This document shows positions 16,876-26,237 of a stretch of 64,000 bases of DNA, in pieces. The notes beneath the pieces are model-generated. The model was not told where the DNA came from, made no database searches, and was given only the letters and a program-made list of their open reading frames with translations. The DNA is from Pseudomonas nitroreducens (GTDB taxonomy: Bacteria; Pseudomonadota; Gammaproteobacteria; Pseudomonadales; Pseudomonadaceae). The stretch's first letter is position 1. Each line of letters opens with the position of its first letter. The position numbers and the translations under genes were made by a program. Location: assembly GCF_014204515.1 (NCBI RefSeq), contig NZ_JACHLI010000035.1, positions 12,624 to 76,623 on the forward strand, in the 5' to 3' direction.

Positions 16876-18501
16876 ATGTCCCCCAACACTTCCTTGCGTA
16901 CCCAGATCCTTTCGCTGCTGGGCGGCAGCCTGTTGCTCGTGCTGCTGATCGCCCTCGCCTGCTTCCACTTCCTCTCCGGCAGCGTCGGCGCCTACCAGCG
17001 CCTGCTGGACGGCCCGCTGCAGTCCTCGCAACTGGTCGACCAGGCCAACCTGGCCTTCAAGATCCAGGTGCAGGAGTGGAAGAACGTCCTCCTGCGCGGC
17101 CAGCAGCCGGCCGACCTGAACAAGTACTGGGGCCAGTTCGAGGACCAGGAGCGCGCCGTCCAGGACGTGCTCGGCCGCCTGGAGCAGAATGCCGCCGACG
17201 AACCGCAGCTCAAGGCCCAGGTGACCCGCCTGCGCGACGAGCACCGCCAGCTCGGCCAGGCCTACCGCAAGGGCCGCGACGCCTACCTCGCCGCCGGCAG
17301 CGACCCGCGCGCCGGTGACGCTGCGGTGAAAGGCATCGACCGCGCCGCCAGCGACCAGATGGCCGCCCTGGTGGACAGCCTGCACCGCGACGCCCAGGAA
17401 GAAGCCAAGGCGATCTCCGCCAGCGCCCACAGCACGGTCATCAGCGGCAGCCTGATCCTGCTGATCTCCGGCCTCGCCCTGGGCCTGCTCAGCCTGTGGC
17501 TGGTCAACCGCAACCTGATCGGCCCGATCGCCCGCCTGATCGAGCACATTGCCCAGCTCAGCGAAGGCAACTTCGGCGAGCGCGTCGACGCCAGCCGCCG
17601 CGACGAACTGGGTCGCCTGGCCCGCGCCGCCAACACCCTGCGCGACTTCCTCGCCGAGACCTTCACCCGCCTGAAGCACAGCACCACCGAGCTGGACACC
17701 GCCAGCGGCGAGCTGAACGCCATCGCCACGCTGATGGCCGAAGGCACCCGCGAGCAGTTCTCGCGAACCGACCAGGTGGCCACGGCGATGCACGAGATGT
17801 CCGCCACCGCCCAGGAAGTCGCCCGCCACGCCTCCGACGCGGCACGCGCCGCCGACGATGCCGACCAGCACGCGCAGCAGGGCGGCGAGGTGATGAAGAC
17901 CACCATCGTCACTATCACCGAGATGAGCAACGAGATCGCCAACACCGCCGAAGTGATCCGTCGCCTGGAAAGCGACAGCGGGCGCATCGGCAAGGTGCTA
18001 GAAGTGATCCGCGGCATCGCCGACCAGACCAACCTGCTGGCCCTCAACGCCGCCATCGAAGCCGCCCGTGCCGGGGAAGCCGGCCGCGGGTTCGCCGTGG
18101 TTGCCGATGAGGTCCGCACCCTGGCCCAGCGCACTGCCGAGTCCACCGCCGAGATCCACCAGATCATCGACACCGTGCAGACCGGCTCGGTAAACGCCCT
18201 GCGCGCCATCGAGAACGGCCAGACCCGCAGCGAACAGGGTGTGGAACGCGTCACCCAGGCCGGCGAAGTGCTGCGCAGCATCACCCAGGCCGTCGAAGCG
18301 ATCCGCGACATGAACCGCCAGATCGCCACCGCCGCCGAGGAGCAGACCTCGGTCGCCGAGGACATCTCGCGCAACCTCACCGAAATCACCGCCATCGGCG
18401 CCACCAACGAAGAGAACGTGGTCCGTACCCAGGGCGCCAGCCGCCACCTGCACGGCCTCTCCGGCGACCTCGCCGACGTGACCCGCAAGCTCAGCGCCTG
18501 A
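16876..18501 (+). CDS. Methyl-accepting chemotaxis protein
   Basis: 541 residues. Transmembrane helix 1 is at about 13-35 (LGGSLLLVLLIALACFHFL) and helix 2 at about 190-212. Between them is a helical ligand domain of roughly 150 residues, probably a four-helix bundle. A HAMP segment follows, then the signalling domain whose hairpin tip reads IADQTNLLALNAAIEAARAG, the invariant MCP signature. There is no C-terminal CheR-binding pentapeptide. The ligand cannot be inferred. It stands between the imelysin set and mexVW, without obvious operon partners. Confidence 0.93.
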   Translation: MSPNTSLRTQILSLLGGSLLLVLLIALACFHFLSGSVGAYQRLLDGPLQSSQLVDQANLAFKIQVQEWKNVLLRGQQPADLNKYWGQFEDQERAVQDVLGRLEQNAADEPQLKAQVTRLRDEHRQLGQAYRKGRDAYLAAGSDPRAGDAAVKGIDRAASDQMAALVDSLHRDAQEEAKAISASAHSTVISGSLILLISGLALGLLSLWLVNRNLIGPIARLIEHIAQLSEGNFGERVDASRRDELGRLARAANTLRDFLAETFTRLKHSTTELDTASGELNAIATLMAEGTREQFSRTDQVATAMHEMSATAQEVARHASDAARAADDADQHAQQGGEVMKTTIVTITEMSNEIANTAEVIRRLESDSGRIGKVLEVIRGIADQTNLLALNAAIEAARAGEAGRGFAVVADEVRTLAQRTAESTAEIHQIIDTVQTGSVNALRAIENGQTRSEQGVERVTQAGEVLRSITQAVEAIRDMNRQIATAAEEQTSVAEDISRNLTEITAIGATNEENVVRTQGASRHLHGLSGDLADVTRKLSA

Positions 18502-18618
18502 TCCTCCCCCGCCACACGGACGTGGCCTTCCACCTGCACATCCCGCCGCACCGATCCAGCGCACATATTCCGTAAACAACCTTACTTTTCGTGGGAAACC
18601 TCTTGTAATCCCAGCCCT

Positions 18619-18647
18619 TTGACTCGCCGCGGATTCAGGCATAAGGT
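18619..18647 (+). promoter_or_regulatory. Sigma-70 promoter candidate for mexVW
   Basis: TTGACT, a 17-base spacer and TAAGGT (18642-18647) form a reasonable -35/-10 pair. It lies about 145 bases upstream of mexV in a 289-base gap that holds no gene. Confidence 0.5.
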
Positions 18648-18790
18648 GCGCAATCCCGCCCCGCAATGGGGCGACCCACGTATCGGCTTCAAAGCCTGAT
18701 CGACATCTGCGCGAACGGAAGGCCGCCCGGCAAGTTGTGGGCGAGTGATCGCGCCCGATTGCTGCCAGGCACGTACCAAGGAACAGGAAG

Positions 18791-19930
18791 ATGTTGCGCC
18801 GCATGCTGATCATGCTGGGCGTGGTTGCCGTGATCGTCGCGGTACTCGCCGGCTCGAAGTACCTCTCCATCAAGAAACAGATCGCCATGTTCTCGGCGCC
18901 GCGTCCGCCGGTGAGCGTGAACGCCACCCAGGCCGAGGAGCGTGACTGGCAGAGCCGCCTGCAGGCCATCGGTACCCTGCGCGCGATCCAGGGCGTGACC
19001 CTGACCGCCGAAGTCTCCGGCACGGTCAGTGCGGTGCAGTTCGTTTCCGGCGACAAGGTCAAGGTCGGCCAGCCGGTGGTGCAGCTCGAATCCGACGTCG
19101 AGCAGGCCACCCTGCGCACCGCCGAGGCGGACCTCGGGCTGGCCCAGGTCGAGTACGAGCGCGGCAGGAGCCTGGTGGGCCGTCAGGCCATTTCCAAGAG
19201 CGAGTTCGACCGCCTCGCCGCCCAGCTGAACCGCTCCACCGCCACCGTCGCGCAGCTCAAGGCGAGCCTGGACAAGAAGCGCATCCTCGCGCCCTTCTCC
19301 GGCACCATCGGCATCCGCCAGGTGGACGTCGGCGACTACGTATCCCCCGGCACCGAGATCGTCACCCTGCAGGACCTGTCGACGCTGCAGGTGGACTTCT
19401 TCCTGCCCGAACAGGACTTCCCGCTGCTCAAGCGCGGGCAGAAGGTCGTGGTGCGCGTGGCGGCCTATCCGGGCCAGAGCTTCGACGCGCAGATCGACGC
19501 CATCAGCCCGCGGGTGGACAACCAGACGCGCAACCTGCTGGTCCGCGCCAGCATGGCCAACCCCGAGGGCAAGCTGCTGCCGGGGATGTTCGCCAACCTG
19601 GAAGTGCAACTGCCCGACAGCGCGCCGCGCGTGGTGGTCCCCGAGACCGCCGTGGCCTTCACCCTGTATGGCAACTCGGTGTACGTGGTGGTACCGCACA
19701 AGCCCAAGGACGGCGAGAAAGCCGAGGGTGCCGAAAGAACCGAAGACACCAGGGCCGACGACAAGACGCCGAAGCTGGACGTCGAACGCCGCTTCGTGAA
19801 GACCGGCGAACGCCGCGAAGGCAGCGTGGTGATCCTCGAAGGCCTGAAGGCCGGCGAAGAAGTGGTGACCTCCGGCCAGCTCAAGCTGGACAACGGCACC
19901 GCCGTGGCCATCGTCAAGGACCCGCAGTAA
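18791..19930 (+). CDS. mexV: RND efflux membrane fusion protein, MexV-like
   Basis: 379 residues. An N-terminal hydrophobic anchor (MLIMLGVVAVIVAVLAG) is followed by the lipoyl half-motifs (GTVSAVQFVSGDKVKVGQPV and GTIGIRQVDVGDYVSPGTEI), the helical hairpin between them and the beta-barrel domain. It links the inner-membrane pump to an outer-membrane channel. An acidic, Lys-rich insert (KPKDGEKAEGAERTED) lies near residue 305. The pump gene follows after 83 bases. No outer-membrane channel gene is present, as in mexVW, which uses OprM encoded elsewhere. Confidence 0.85.
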   Translation: MLRRMLIMLGVVAVIVAVLAGSKYLSIKKQIAMFSAPRPPVSVNATQAEERDWQSRLQAIGTLRAIQGVTLTAEVSGTVSAVQFVSGDKVKVGQPVVQLESDVEQATLRTAEADLGLAQVEYERGRSLVGRQAISKSEFDRLAAQLNRSTATVAQLKASLDKKRILAPFSGTIGIRQVDVGDYVSPGTEIVTLQDLSTLQVDFFLPEQDFPLLKRGQKVVVRVAAYPGQSFDAQIDAISPRVDNQTRNLLVRASMANPEGKLLPGMFANLEVQLPDSAPRVVVPETAVAFTLYGNSVYVVVPHKPKDGEKAEGAERTEDTRADDKTPKLDVERRFVKTGERREGSVVILEGLKAGEEVVTSGQLKLDNGTAVAIVKDPQ

Positions 19931-20013
19931 TCGCATAGCCGGCGCGTCGCCCGATGTGGCGCGCCAACAGACCCCGCCGTCATCCGGCAGGGTCCGCATT
20001 AAAGGATTGAGCT

Positions 20014-23000
20014 ATGTTCACCGATCCCTTCATCCGCCGCCCGGTGCTGGCGACCGTGGTCAGCCTGCTGATCGTCCTGCTCGGCATGCAGGCCTTCAGC
20101 AAGCTGGTGATCCGCGAATATCCGCAGATGGAAAACGCGCTGATCACCGTCACCACCTTCTATGCCGGCGCCAACGCCGAGACCATCCAGGGCTACATCA
20201 CCCAGCCGCTGCAGCAGAGCCTGGCCAGCGCCGAAGGCATCGACTACATGACCTCGGTGAGCCGGCAGAACTACTCGGTGATCTCGATCTACGCGCACAT
20301 CGGCGCCAACTCCGATCGCCTGGTCACCGAGCTGCTGTCGAAGATCGGCGAGGTGAAGACCCAGCTGCCGCCCGACGCCGAAGACCCGGTGCTGGACAAG
20401 GAAGCCGCCGACGCCTCGGCGCTGATGTACATCAGCTTCTTCAGCGAGCAGATGAACAACCCGCAGATCACCGACTACCTGTCGCGGGTGATCCAGCCCA
20501 AGCTCGCCACCCTGCCGGGCATCTCCGAGGCCGAGATCCTCGGCAACCAGGTGTTCGCCATGCGCCTGTGGCTGGACCCGGTGAAGATGGCCGCCTACGG
20601 CGTCACCGCCGGTGACGTGGCCAGCGCGGTGCGCGAATACAACTTCCTCTCCGCCGCCGGCGAGGTGAAGGGCGAACTGGTGGTCACCTCGGTGAACGCC
20701 GCTACCGACCTGAAGTCCCCGGAAGCCTTCGCCGCCATCCCGCTGAAGACCGCGGGCGACCGTCGCGTACTGATGGGCGACGTGGCGCGCATCGAACTGG
20801 GCGCGGCTAGCTACGACGCGGTCAGCTCGTTCAACGGCATCCCCTCGGTGTACATCGGCATCAAGGGCACGCCCAGCTCCAACCCGCTGGACGTGATCAA
20901 GGAAGTCCGCGCCAAGATGCCGGAGCTGGAAGAACAGCTGCCGCCGGGCCTGAAAGTCTCCATCGCCTATGACGCCACGCGCTTCATCCAGGCCTCCATC
21001 GACGAGGTGGTGAAGACCCTGGGCGAGGCGATCCTGATCGTCATCGTGGTGGTCTTCCTGTTCCTCGGCGCGTTCCGCTCGGTGATCATCCCGGTGGTGA
21101 CCATCCCGCTGTCGATGATCGGCGTGCTGTTCTTCATGCAGATGATGGGCTACTCGATCAACCTGCTGACGCTGCTGGCCATGGTGCTCGCCATCGGCCT
21201 GGTGGTGGACGACGCCATCGTGGTGGTGGAGAACATCCACCGCCACATCGAGGAGGGCAAGTCGCCGTTCCAGGGCGCCATCGAGGGCGCGCGGGAAATC
21301 GCCGTGCCGGTGGTGACCATGACCATCACCCTGGCCGCCGTGTATGCGCCCATCGGCTTCCTCAGCGGCCTCACCGGCGCGCTGTTCAAGGAGTTCGCCT
21401 TCACCCTGGCCGGCGCGGTGATCATCTCCGGTATCGTCGCGCTGACCCTGTCGCCGATGATGTGCTCGCGCCTGCTGCGCCACGAGGAGAACCCCAGTGG
21501 CCTGGCCCATCGCCTGGACAACATCTTCGAGGGCCTGAAGACGCGCTACCAGCGCCTGCTGCACGGCACCCTGAACAGCCGGCCGGTGGTCATCGTCTTC
21601 GCCCTGCTGGTGCTGGCGATCATTCCGTTGCTGATGATGTTCACCCACAAGGAACTGGCGCCGGAGGAAGACCAGGGCATCGTCTTCATCATGGCCAACG
21701 CGCCGCAGACGGCGAACCTGGACTACCTGTCAAAGTACACCGCAGAGTTCGAGGGTATCTTCCGCAAGTTCCCCGAGTACTATTCGGCGTTCCAGATCAA
21801 CGGCTACAACGGCGTGCAGACCGGCATCGGCGGCATGCTGCTCAAGCCCTGGGACGAGCGCGACCGTAGCCAGATGGAGCTGCTGCACTCGGTGCAGGAA
21901 GAGCTCAACAAGATTCCCGGCCTGCAGATCTTCGGCTTCAACCTGCCGTCTCTGCCGGGCACCGGCGAGGGCCTGCCGTTCCAGTTCGTGATCAACACCG
22001 CCAGTGACTACCAGTCCCTGCTGCAGGTCGCCGAGCGGGTGAAGAAGCGCGCGGAAGAATCGGGCAAGTTCGCCTTCCTCGACCTCGACCTGGCCTTCGA
22101 CAAACCCGAGCTGGTGGTCGACATCGACCGCGCCAAGGCCGCGCAGATGGGCGTCAGCATGCAGGACCTGGGCATTTCCCTGGGCGCGCTGCTGGGCGAA
22201 GGCGAGATCAACCGCTTCACCATCGACGGGCGCAGCTACAAGGTGATCGCCCAGGTGGAGCGCGCCTACCGCGACAACCCCAACTGGCTGAACAACTACT
22301 ACGTGAAGAGCCAGAGCGGCCAGCTGATCTCGCTGTCGACCCTGGTGACCTTCCACGAGCGCGCCCGCCCGCGCCAGCTCAACCAGTTCCAGCAGCTCAA
22401 CTCGGCGATCATCTCCGGCGTGCCGATGGTCAGCATGGGCGATGCCATCGACACGGTGCGCGGCATCGCCGAGCAGGAATCGCCGCGCGGCTTCTCCTTC
22501 GACTACGCCGGCGCCTCGCGGCAATTCGTGCAGGAAGGCAGCGCGCTGATGATCACCTTCGCCCTGGCGCTGGCGGTGATCTTCCTGGTGCTGGCGGCGC
22601 AGTTCGAGAGCTTCCGCGACCCGCTGGTGATCATGGTCACCGTGCCGCTGTCGATCTGCGGCGCGCTGATTCCGCTGTTCCTCGGCCTGTCGAGCCTGAA
22701 CATCTACACCCAGGTGGGGCTGGTGACGCTGATCGGGCTGATCAGCAAGCACGGCATCCTCATCGTCGAGTTCGCCAACCAGCTGCGCCGCGAGCGCGGG
22801 CTGTCGGTGCGCGAAGCGGTGGAAGAAGCCGCGGCGATTCGCCTGCGCCCGGTGCTGATGACCACCGCCGCCATGGTGCTGGGTGTGATCCCGCTGCTGC
22901 TCGCCACCGGCGCCGGCGCGGTGAGCCGCTTCGACATCGGCGTGGTGATCGCCACCGGCATGAGCGTCGGCACGCTGTTCACCCTGTTCGTGCTGCCGTG

Positions 23001-23070
23001 CGTCTACACGCTGCTGGCCAAGCCGGACCCGAAGCCCGCTGAAGGCCACGCACCGGTGACGGCGCACTGA
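20014..23070 (+). CDS. mexW: RND multidrug efflux pump, MexW-like
   Basis: 1018 residues, the length of MexW. It has the RND layout of 12 transmembrane helices and two large periplasmic loops. The proton-relay motif in helix 4 is present as GLVVDDAIVVVENIHRH (Asp-Asp). The N-terminus MFTDPFIRRPVLATVV is typical. AAAGGATTGAGCT gives a good ribosome binding site. It forms a tripartite pump with the MexV-like protein; substrates such as fluoroquinolones are known for MexVW and are only inferred here. Confidence 0.88.
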   Translation: MFTDPFIRRPVLATVVSLLIVLLGMQAFSKLVIREYPQMENALITVTTFYAGANAETIQGYITQPLQQSLASAEGIDYMTSVSRQNYSVISIYAHIGANSDRLVTELLSKIGEVKTQLPPDAEDPVLDKEAADASALMYISFFSEQMNNPQITDYLSRVIQPKLATLPGISEAEILGNQVFAMRLWLDPVKMAAYGVTAGDVASAVREYNFLSAAGEVKGELVVTSVNAATDLKSPEAFAAIPLKTAGDRRVLMGDVARIELGAASYDAVSSFNGIPSVYIGIKGTPSSNPLDVIKEVRAKMPELEEQLPPGLKVSIAYDATRFIQASIDEVVKTLGEAILIVIVVVFLFLGAFRSVIIPVVTIPLSMIGVLFFMQMMGYSINLLTLLAMVLAIGLVVDDAIVVVENIHRHIEEGKSPFQGAIEGAREIAVPVVTMTITLAAVYAPIGFLSGLTGALFKEFAFTLAGAVIISGIVALTLSPMMCSRLLRHEENPSGLAHRLDNIFEGLKTRYQRLLHGTLNSRPVVIVFALLVLAIIPLLMMFTHKELAPEEDQGIVFIMANAPQTANLDYLSKYTAEFEGIFRKFPEYYSAFQINGYNGVQTGIGGMLLKPWDERDRSQMELLHSVQEELNKIPGLQIFGFNLPSLPGTGEGLPFQFVINTASDYQSLLQVAERVKKRAEESGKFAFLDLDLAFDKPELVVDIDRAKAAQMGVSMQDLGISLGALLGEGEINRFTIDGRSYKVIAQVERAYRDNPNWLNNYYVKSQSGQLISLSTLVTFHERARPRQLNQFQQLNSAIISGVPMVSMGDAIDTVRGIAEQESPRGFSFDYAGASRQFVQEGSALMITFALALAVIFLVLAAQFESFRDPLVIMVTVPLSICGALIPLFLGLSSLNIYTQVGLVTLIGLISKHGILIVEFANQLRRERGLSVREAVEEAAAIRLRPVLMTTAAMVLGVIPLLLATGAGAVSRFDIGVVIATGMSVGTLFTLFVLPCVYTLLAKPDPKPAEGHAPVTAH

Positions 23071-23073
23071 ACG

Positions 23074-23104
23074 AAAGAGCCCCGCTGATGCGGGGCTCTT
23101 TTCT
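23074..23104 (+). terminator. Rho-independent terminator of mexVW
   Basis: AAAGAGCCCCGCTGATGCGG followed by GGCTCTTTTCT: an 8- to 9-bp stem, tetraloop-like centre and T tract, starting 4 bases after the stop. Confidence 0.92.
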
Positions 23105-23121
23105 GGCACCTGAAATTCTCG

Positions 23122-23190
23122 GTAGGGCGCATAACGCCCCAGGCGTTATCCGCCACGGCGGATAAAGCGTTCCGCTTTATGCGCCCTACG
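23122..23190. repeat. Intergenic palindromic repeat, family B
   Basis: GTAGGGCGCATAACGCC at the left pairs with the complementary CGCCCTAC end. The inner arms hold GGCGTTATCCGCC and AAAGCGTTCCGCTTT palindromes. Confidence 0.85.
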
Positions 23191-23238
23191 TCTCGGCATT
23201 CTCGCGTAGGGTCAATCACCACCGAAGATGGGCCTTGC

Positions 23239-23315
23239 AGGATGGGTGGAGCGCAGCGATGCCCATGCTGTCGGTGGGCGAAAATGATGGGTATCGCTGC
23301 GCTCCACACCATCCT
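23239..23315. repeat. Long imperfect inverted repeat, family D
   Basis: The left arm from 23239 (AGGATGGGTGGAGCGCAGCG, then ATGCCCAT) pairs with the right arm ending 23315 (ATCGCTGCGCTCCACACCAT, then CCT) around about 20 bases. It is a single copy in this window and looks like another dispersed intergenic palindrome. Confidence 0.75.
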
Positions 23316-23347
23316 ACGTCGTGCTCATCGTGGAGCTGCGAAGTGAA

Positions 23348-24457
23348 CTACAGATCGGGGATGGAGAACGCCACCAGCCGATACCCTTCGGCCGTGCGGA
23401 TGAAATCGAAGCTGGCGTGCTTGGCCGGCTCGAACGAGCCGTGCTGCCAATGCTCCATGGCCGACACCTTGGGGGTCTTCCATTGGGCAAAAGTGCCGCA
23501 GCTGTCGAAGTACTGCGGATCGCGCTCGGGATCGAAGGGCCAGCCCATGTCGTCTTGGCGCACGCCGTAGCCAGCAGAGCTACGCAATGACTCCAGCCGC
23601 TTGCGCAGGGCCTGGCCATGCTGGCGCAGCACGTCGTCCACCGAAGCGGCCCGCCAGTCATCCAGCGGTGCACTGCCCGGCCCGGTCCAGACTTGTGCAG
23701 AACTGTGGGCCTTCAGCGAAGCGTCATCCAGGTGCGGCAGGAAGTCGTCGCGGAACCAGGCGGCGAAGTCCTTCTCGATGTCGACGAAGCTGAGGTAGCG
23801 CCCATCCACCGCCTTGAAGGAAACACGACGCGGATCGCTGGAGGGCTGCTCTCCCACTTGCATCGAGAACCAGTCCAGCGCGTCGGCACGGGTGCCGTCG
23901 AAGTTTTCCACCAGCGTCCTGCCGTGGCGGTCGATCAGCAACTCCTTGCCGCCTCGCCAACCCAGGTGCTCGCAGTGTTCCGGCTTCACGCCGGGATCGG
24001 CGCATTGGCGCGTCGCGCCCTTCAGGGCCACGACCATGCCGTTGCGCATCGCCGAGGCATCGCTCAGTTTCGCGGCGATCAGCACCTGGCCGTCACCGTC
24101 GAGAAAGCCGACCTTGTCGCGCTGACGGTCGCGGAAGCGGATGCTGTTCTCGCTCTCGCAGATCGGTGCGTTGTCGTAGATGTACAGCGAGTCCGGCGCC
24201 ACCTGGCGACCATCGCGCAGCAGGTAGTAGGTGCGGTAGCCGTCGGCGGTTTCCTCGCCGGTGGCGATGATGTGCTCGAAGCGCCGGGCCAGGGTGAACA
24301 TCGGGCTGAGCTTCGGCTCGACCTTCACCTTGCCCTGCGCAGCCTTGAAGCCGATCAGGTCATTCTGCGTGAAGGCCACCCAGGGCTCGTCTGCCGCCAC
24401 CGCCGATACGCTCAGCGCCAGCGTCGCCAGCCATAAGCCGATTGCCTTTGCGTCCAT
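23348..24457 (-). CDS. Exported hypothetical protein (WG-repeat-like)
   Basis: 369 residues from the ATG at 24457, preceded by GGGAGG; the upstream extension has no such site. A signal peptide (IGLWLATLALSVSAVAADE) predicts export. The middle holds short motifs such as VGFLDGDGQVLIAAK and LLIDRHGRTLVENFDG that resemble WG/beta-hairpin repeats. Conserved Cys residues near the middle could form disulphides. No enzyme motif is seen and the function is unknown. It stands alone between mexW and an MFS gene. Confidence 0.75.
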   Translation of the reverse strand: MDAKAIGLWLATLALSVSAVAADEPWVAFTQNDLIGFKAAQGKVKVEPKLSPMFTLARRFEHIIATGEETADGYRTYYLLRDGRQVAPDSLYIYDNAPICESENSIRFRDRQRDKVGFLDGDGQVLIAAKLSDASAMRNGMVVALKGATRQCADPGVKPEHCEHLGWRGGKELLIDRHGRTLVENFDGTRADALDWFSMQVGEQPSSDPRRVSFKAVDGRYLSFVDIEKDFAAWFRDDFLPHLDDASLKAHSSAQVWTGPGSAPLDDWRAASVDDVLRQHGQALRKRLESLRSSAGYGVRQDDMGWPFDPERDPQYFDSCGTFAQWKTPKVSAMEHWQHGSFEPAKHASFDFIRTAEGYRLVAFSIPDL

Positions 24458-24510
24458 GCTGGAGAACCTCCCGTCGAATCCATGCTGCAGCGCATTGTGC
24501 CACGAGCAAA

Positions 24511-24542
24511 GAAAAGCCCCCGCACATCGCTGCGCGGGGGCT
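24511..24542 (-). terminator. Rho-independent terminator after the MFS gene
   Basis: On the minus strand AGCCCCCGCG and CGGGGGCTTTTC pair around a short loop. It lies 19 bases past the stop at 24562. Confidence 0.85.
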
Positions 24543-24561
24543 CGATCAGGCAAAGGAGCGA

Positions 24562-25938
24562 TCAGGCCGGCTGGCGTTGCATCGCGCCGCTATCGGCTTC
24601 GCCTTTCAGGCTCCAGCTCTTGAGGTGTTCCAGGCTCGCGCGGTAGGGCTTCAGACCGCTGGCCAGCAGCAGTGCGCCAGCGACCAGGGCCACCACGCTG
24701 ACGATCAGCAGCGAGTAGCGCAGCGCCATGTCGTCGGCGAACACGTAGTCGGTCACCAGGGCGATGGCGGTCGGACCGACGCCCAGGCCGAGCAGGGTGA
24801 CCACGAACAGGTAGATGGCCGAGGCCTGGCCGCGCATGGAGTTGGGCATGATCTCCTGGATCGCCGCCGGGGCGACGCCGAAGGGCATGCTGAGGAAGAA
24901 CACGATGGGCGCCATCATCGCTGCCGCGGCGTTGCCGCTATTGAGCAGCGGGTAGATCAGGCTCAGCGGGATGGCCAGGCAGGCGGCCAGCAGGCCCACG
25001 CGCATGTTCGCATCGGTGCGCCCGCGCTTGGCCCAGTAGTCGGCCAGGCGGCCGCCGCAGACGATGCCCAGGCAGCCGAACACGGCGACGATGCTGCCGT
25101 ACACCACGCCCACGTGGCCGGCGTCCCAGCCATAGGTGCGGACGAAGAAGGTCGGCACCCACGCGCCGCTGCCGTAGCTGGCGAAGGAGATGCAGGCAAA
25201 GCCGAAGTTGTGGCAGAGCACGGTCTTGCGGTTGGCGCGCAGGTAGGCGCCCACTTCGCTCATCGGCACCACCACGCCGGCGCCCACGCCACGGCGGGTC
25301 GGCTCCTTCACCGCGAGCATGAGCAGGGTGAACAGTACGCCGGCGGCGCCGAGGATCAGGAAGATCAGCTGCCAGGGGCGCACTTCCCCGAGGATCGGCA
25401 GGTGCACGTCGCCCTGGGCGGAGGCGAACTTGATCACCAGCCCACCGAGCAGGAAGGCCAGGCCCGAGCCGAGGTAGATGCCCATGGAATACACGCTGAT
25501 GGCGGTGGCGCGGCGCTGGGCCGGAAAGCTGTCGGCAATCAGCGAATAAGCCGCCGGCGACAGGGCCGCCTCGCCCACGCCGACACCGACGCGGAACAGC
25601 AGGAAGTGCCAGTACTGCCGGGCCAGGCCGCAGGCGGCGGTCATGGCGCTCCAGATCAGCACGCCGACGGTGATCAGCCCGCGCCGGCTGCGGCTGTCGG
25701 CCATGCGCCCGAGGGGGATGCCGCACAGGGTGTAGAACAGTGCGAAGGAAAGGCCCATCAGCAGGCTCATCTGCGTGTCGCTGATCTCAAGATCGCGGCG
25801 GATGGGGCCGACCAGCAGGTTGAGAATCTGTCGATCGATGAAGGACAGCACGTAGGCGACCATGAGGATCGCAACCGTGGACCAGGCCACGGCACTGGAG
25901 GGGTAGCCGTTATCGTTGTTCTTATTGTTATGGTGCAT
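24562..25938 (-). CDS. MFS transporter, spinster-like
   Basis: 458 residues from the ATG at 25938 with CAGGAG upstream. About 12 hydrophobic segments are visible. The loop between helices 2 and 3 reads GIPLGRMADSRSRRGLI, the MFS signature, and FVDRQ-like sequence (SFIDRQILNLLVGPI) in helix 1 is typical of the spinster/aromatic-acid group. The N-terminus is unusually Asn/His-rich (HHNNKNNDN). Substrate unknown. Confidence 0.85.
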   Translation of the reverse strand: MHHNNKNNDNGYPSSAVAWSTVAILMVAYVLSFIDRQILNLLVGPIRRDLEISDTQMSLLMGLSFALFYTLCGIPLGRMADSRSRRGLITVGVLIWSAMTAACGLARQYWHFLLFRVGVGVGEAALSPAAYSLIADSFPAQRRATAISVYSMGIYLGSGLAFLLGGLVIKFASAQGDVHLPILGEVRPWQLIFLILGAAGVLFTLLMLAVKEPTRRGVGAGVVVPMSEVGAYLRANRKTVLCHNFGFACISFASYGSGAWVPTFFVRTYGWDAGHVGVVYGSIVAVFGCLGIVCGGRLADYWAKRGRTDANMRVGLLAACLAIPLSLIYPLLNSGNAAAAMMAPIVFFLSMPFGVAPAAIQEIMPNSMRGQASAIYLFVVTLLGLGVGPTAIALVTDYVFADDMALRYSLLIVSVVALVAGALLLASGLKPYRASLEHLKSWSLKGEADSGAMQRQPA

Positions 25939-26098
25939 GCCGGACTCCTGAAACGCCGCCAATCGCGGCGAAGGCGAAGGGGAGAACCCGCAGAGTAGGC
26001 ATTGCGAACGCGTCGCGCGCGCACTATCAGGTCTCTGAATGCGCGCGTTGGCCGTTGGCTGATGGATGGGTGGTCAGGGATTGGACGCTGGGTTCCCT

Positions 26099-26180
26099 GC
26101 AGGAGCGAGCTTGCTCGCGAACCAGGATCCCGCCATCGGCTCCGACGTCAGGCGGGTTCGCGAGCAAGCTCGCTCCTACG
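26099..26180. repeat. Intergenic palindromic repeat, family C
   Basis: CAGGAGCGAGCTTGCTCGCG at the left pairs with CGCGAGCAAGCTCGCTCCTA at the right end. The 299-base gap 25939-26237 holds this repeat and no gene. Confidence 0.85.
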
Positions 26181-26237
26181 AGAATCAGGCCGTCTGGCAG
26201 GACGCGTAAGGCGGAACGATTGATCCGCCATGGCGGA

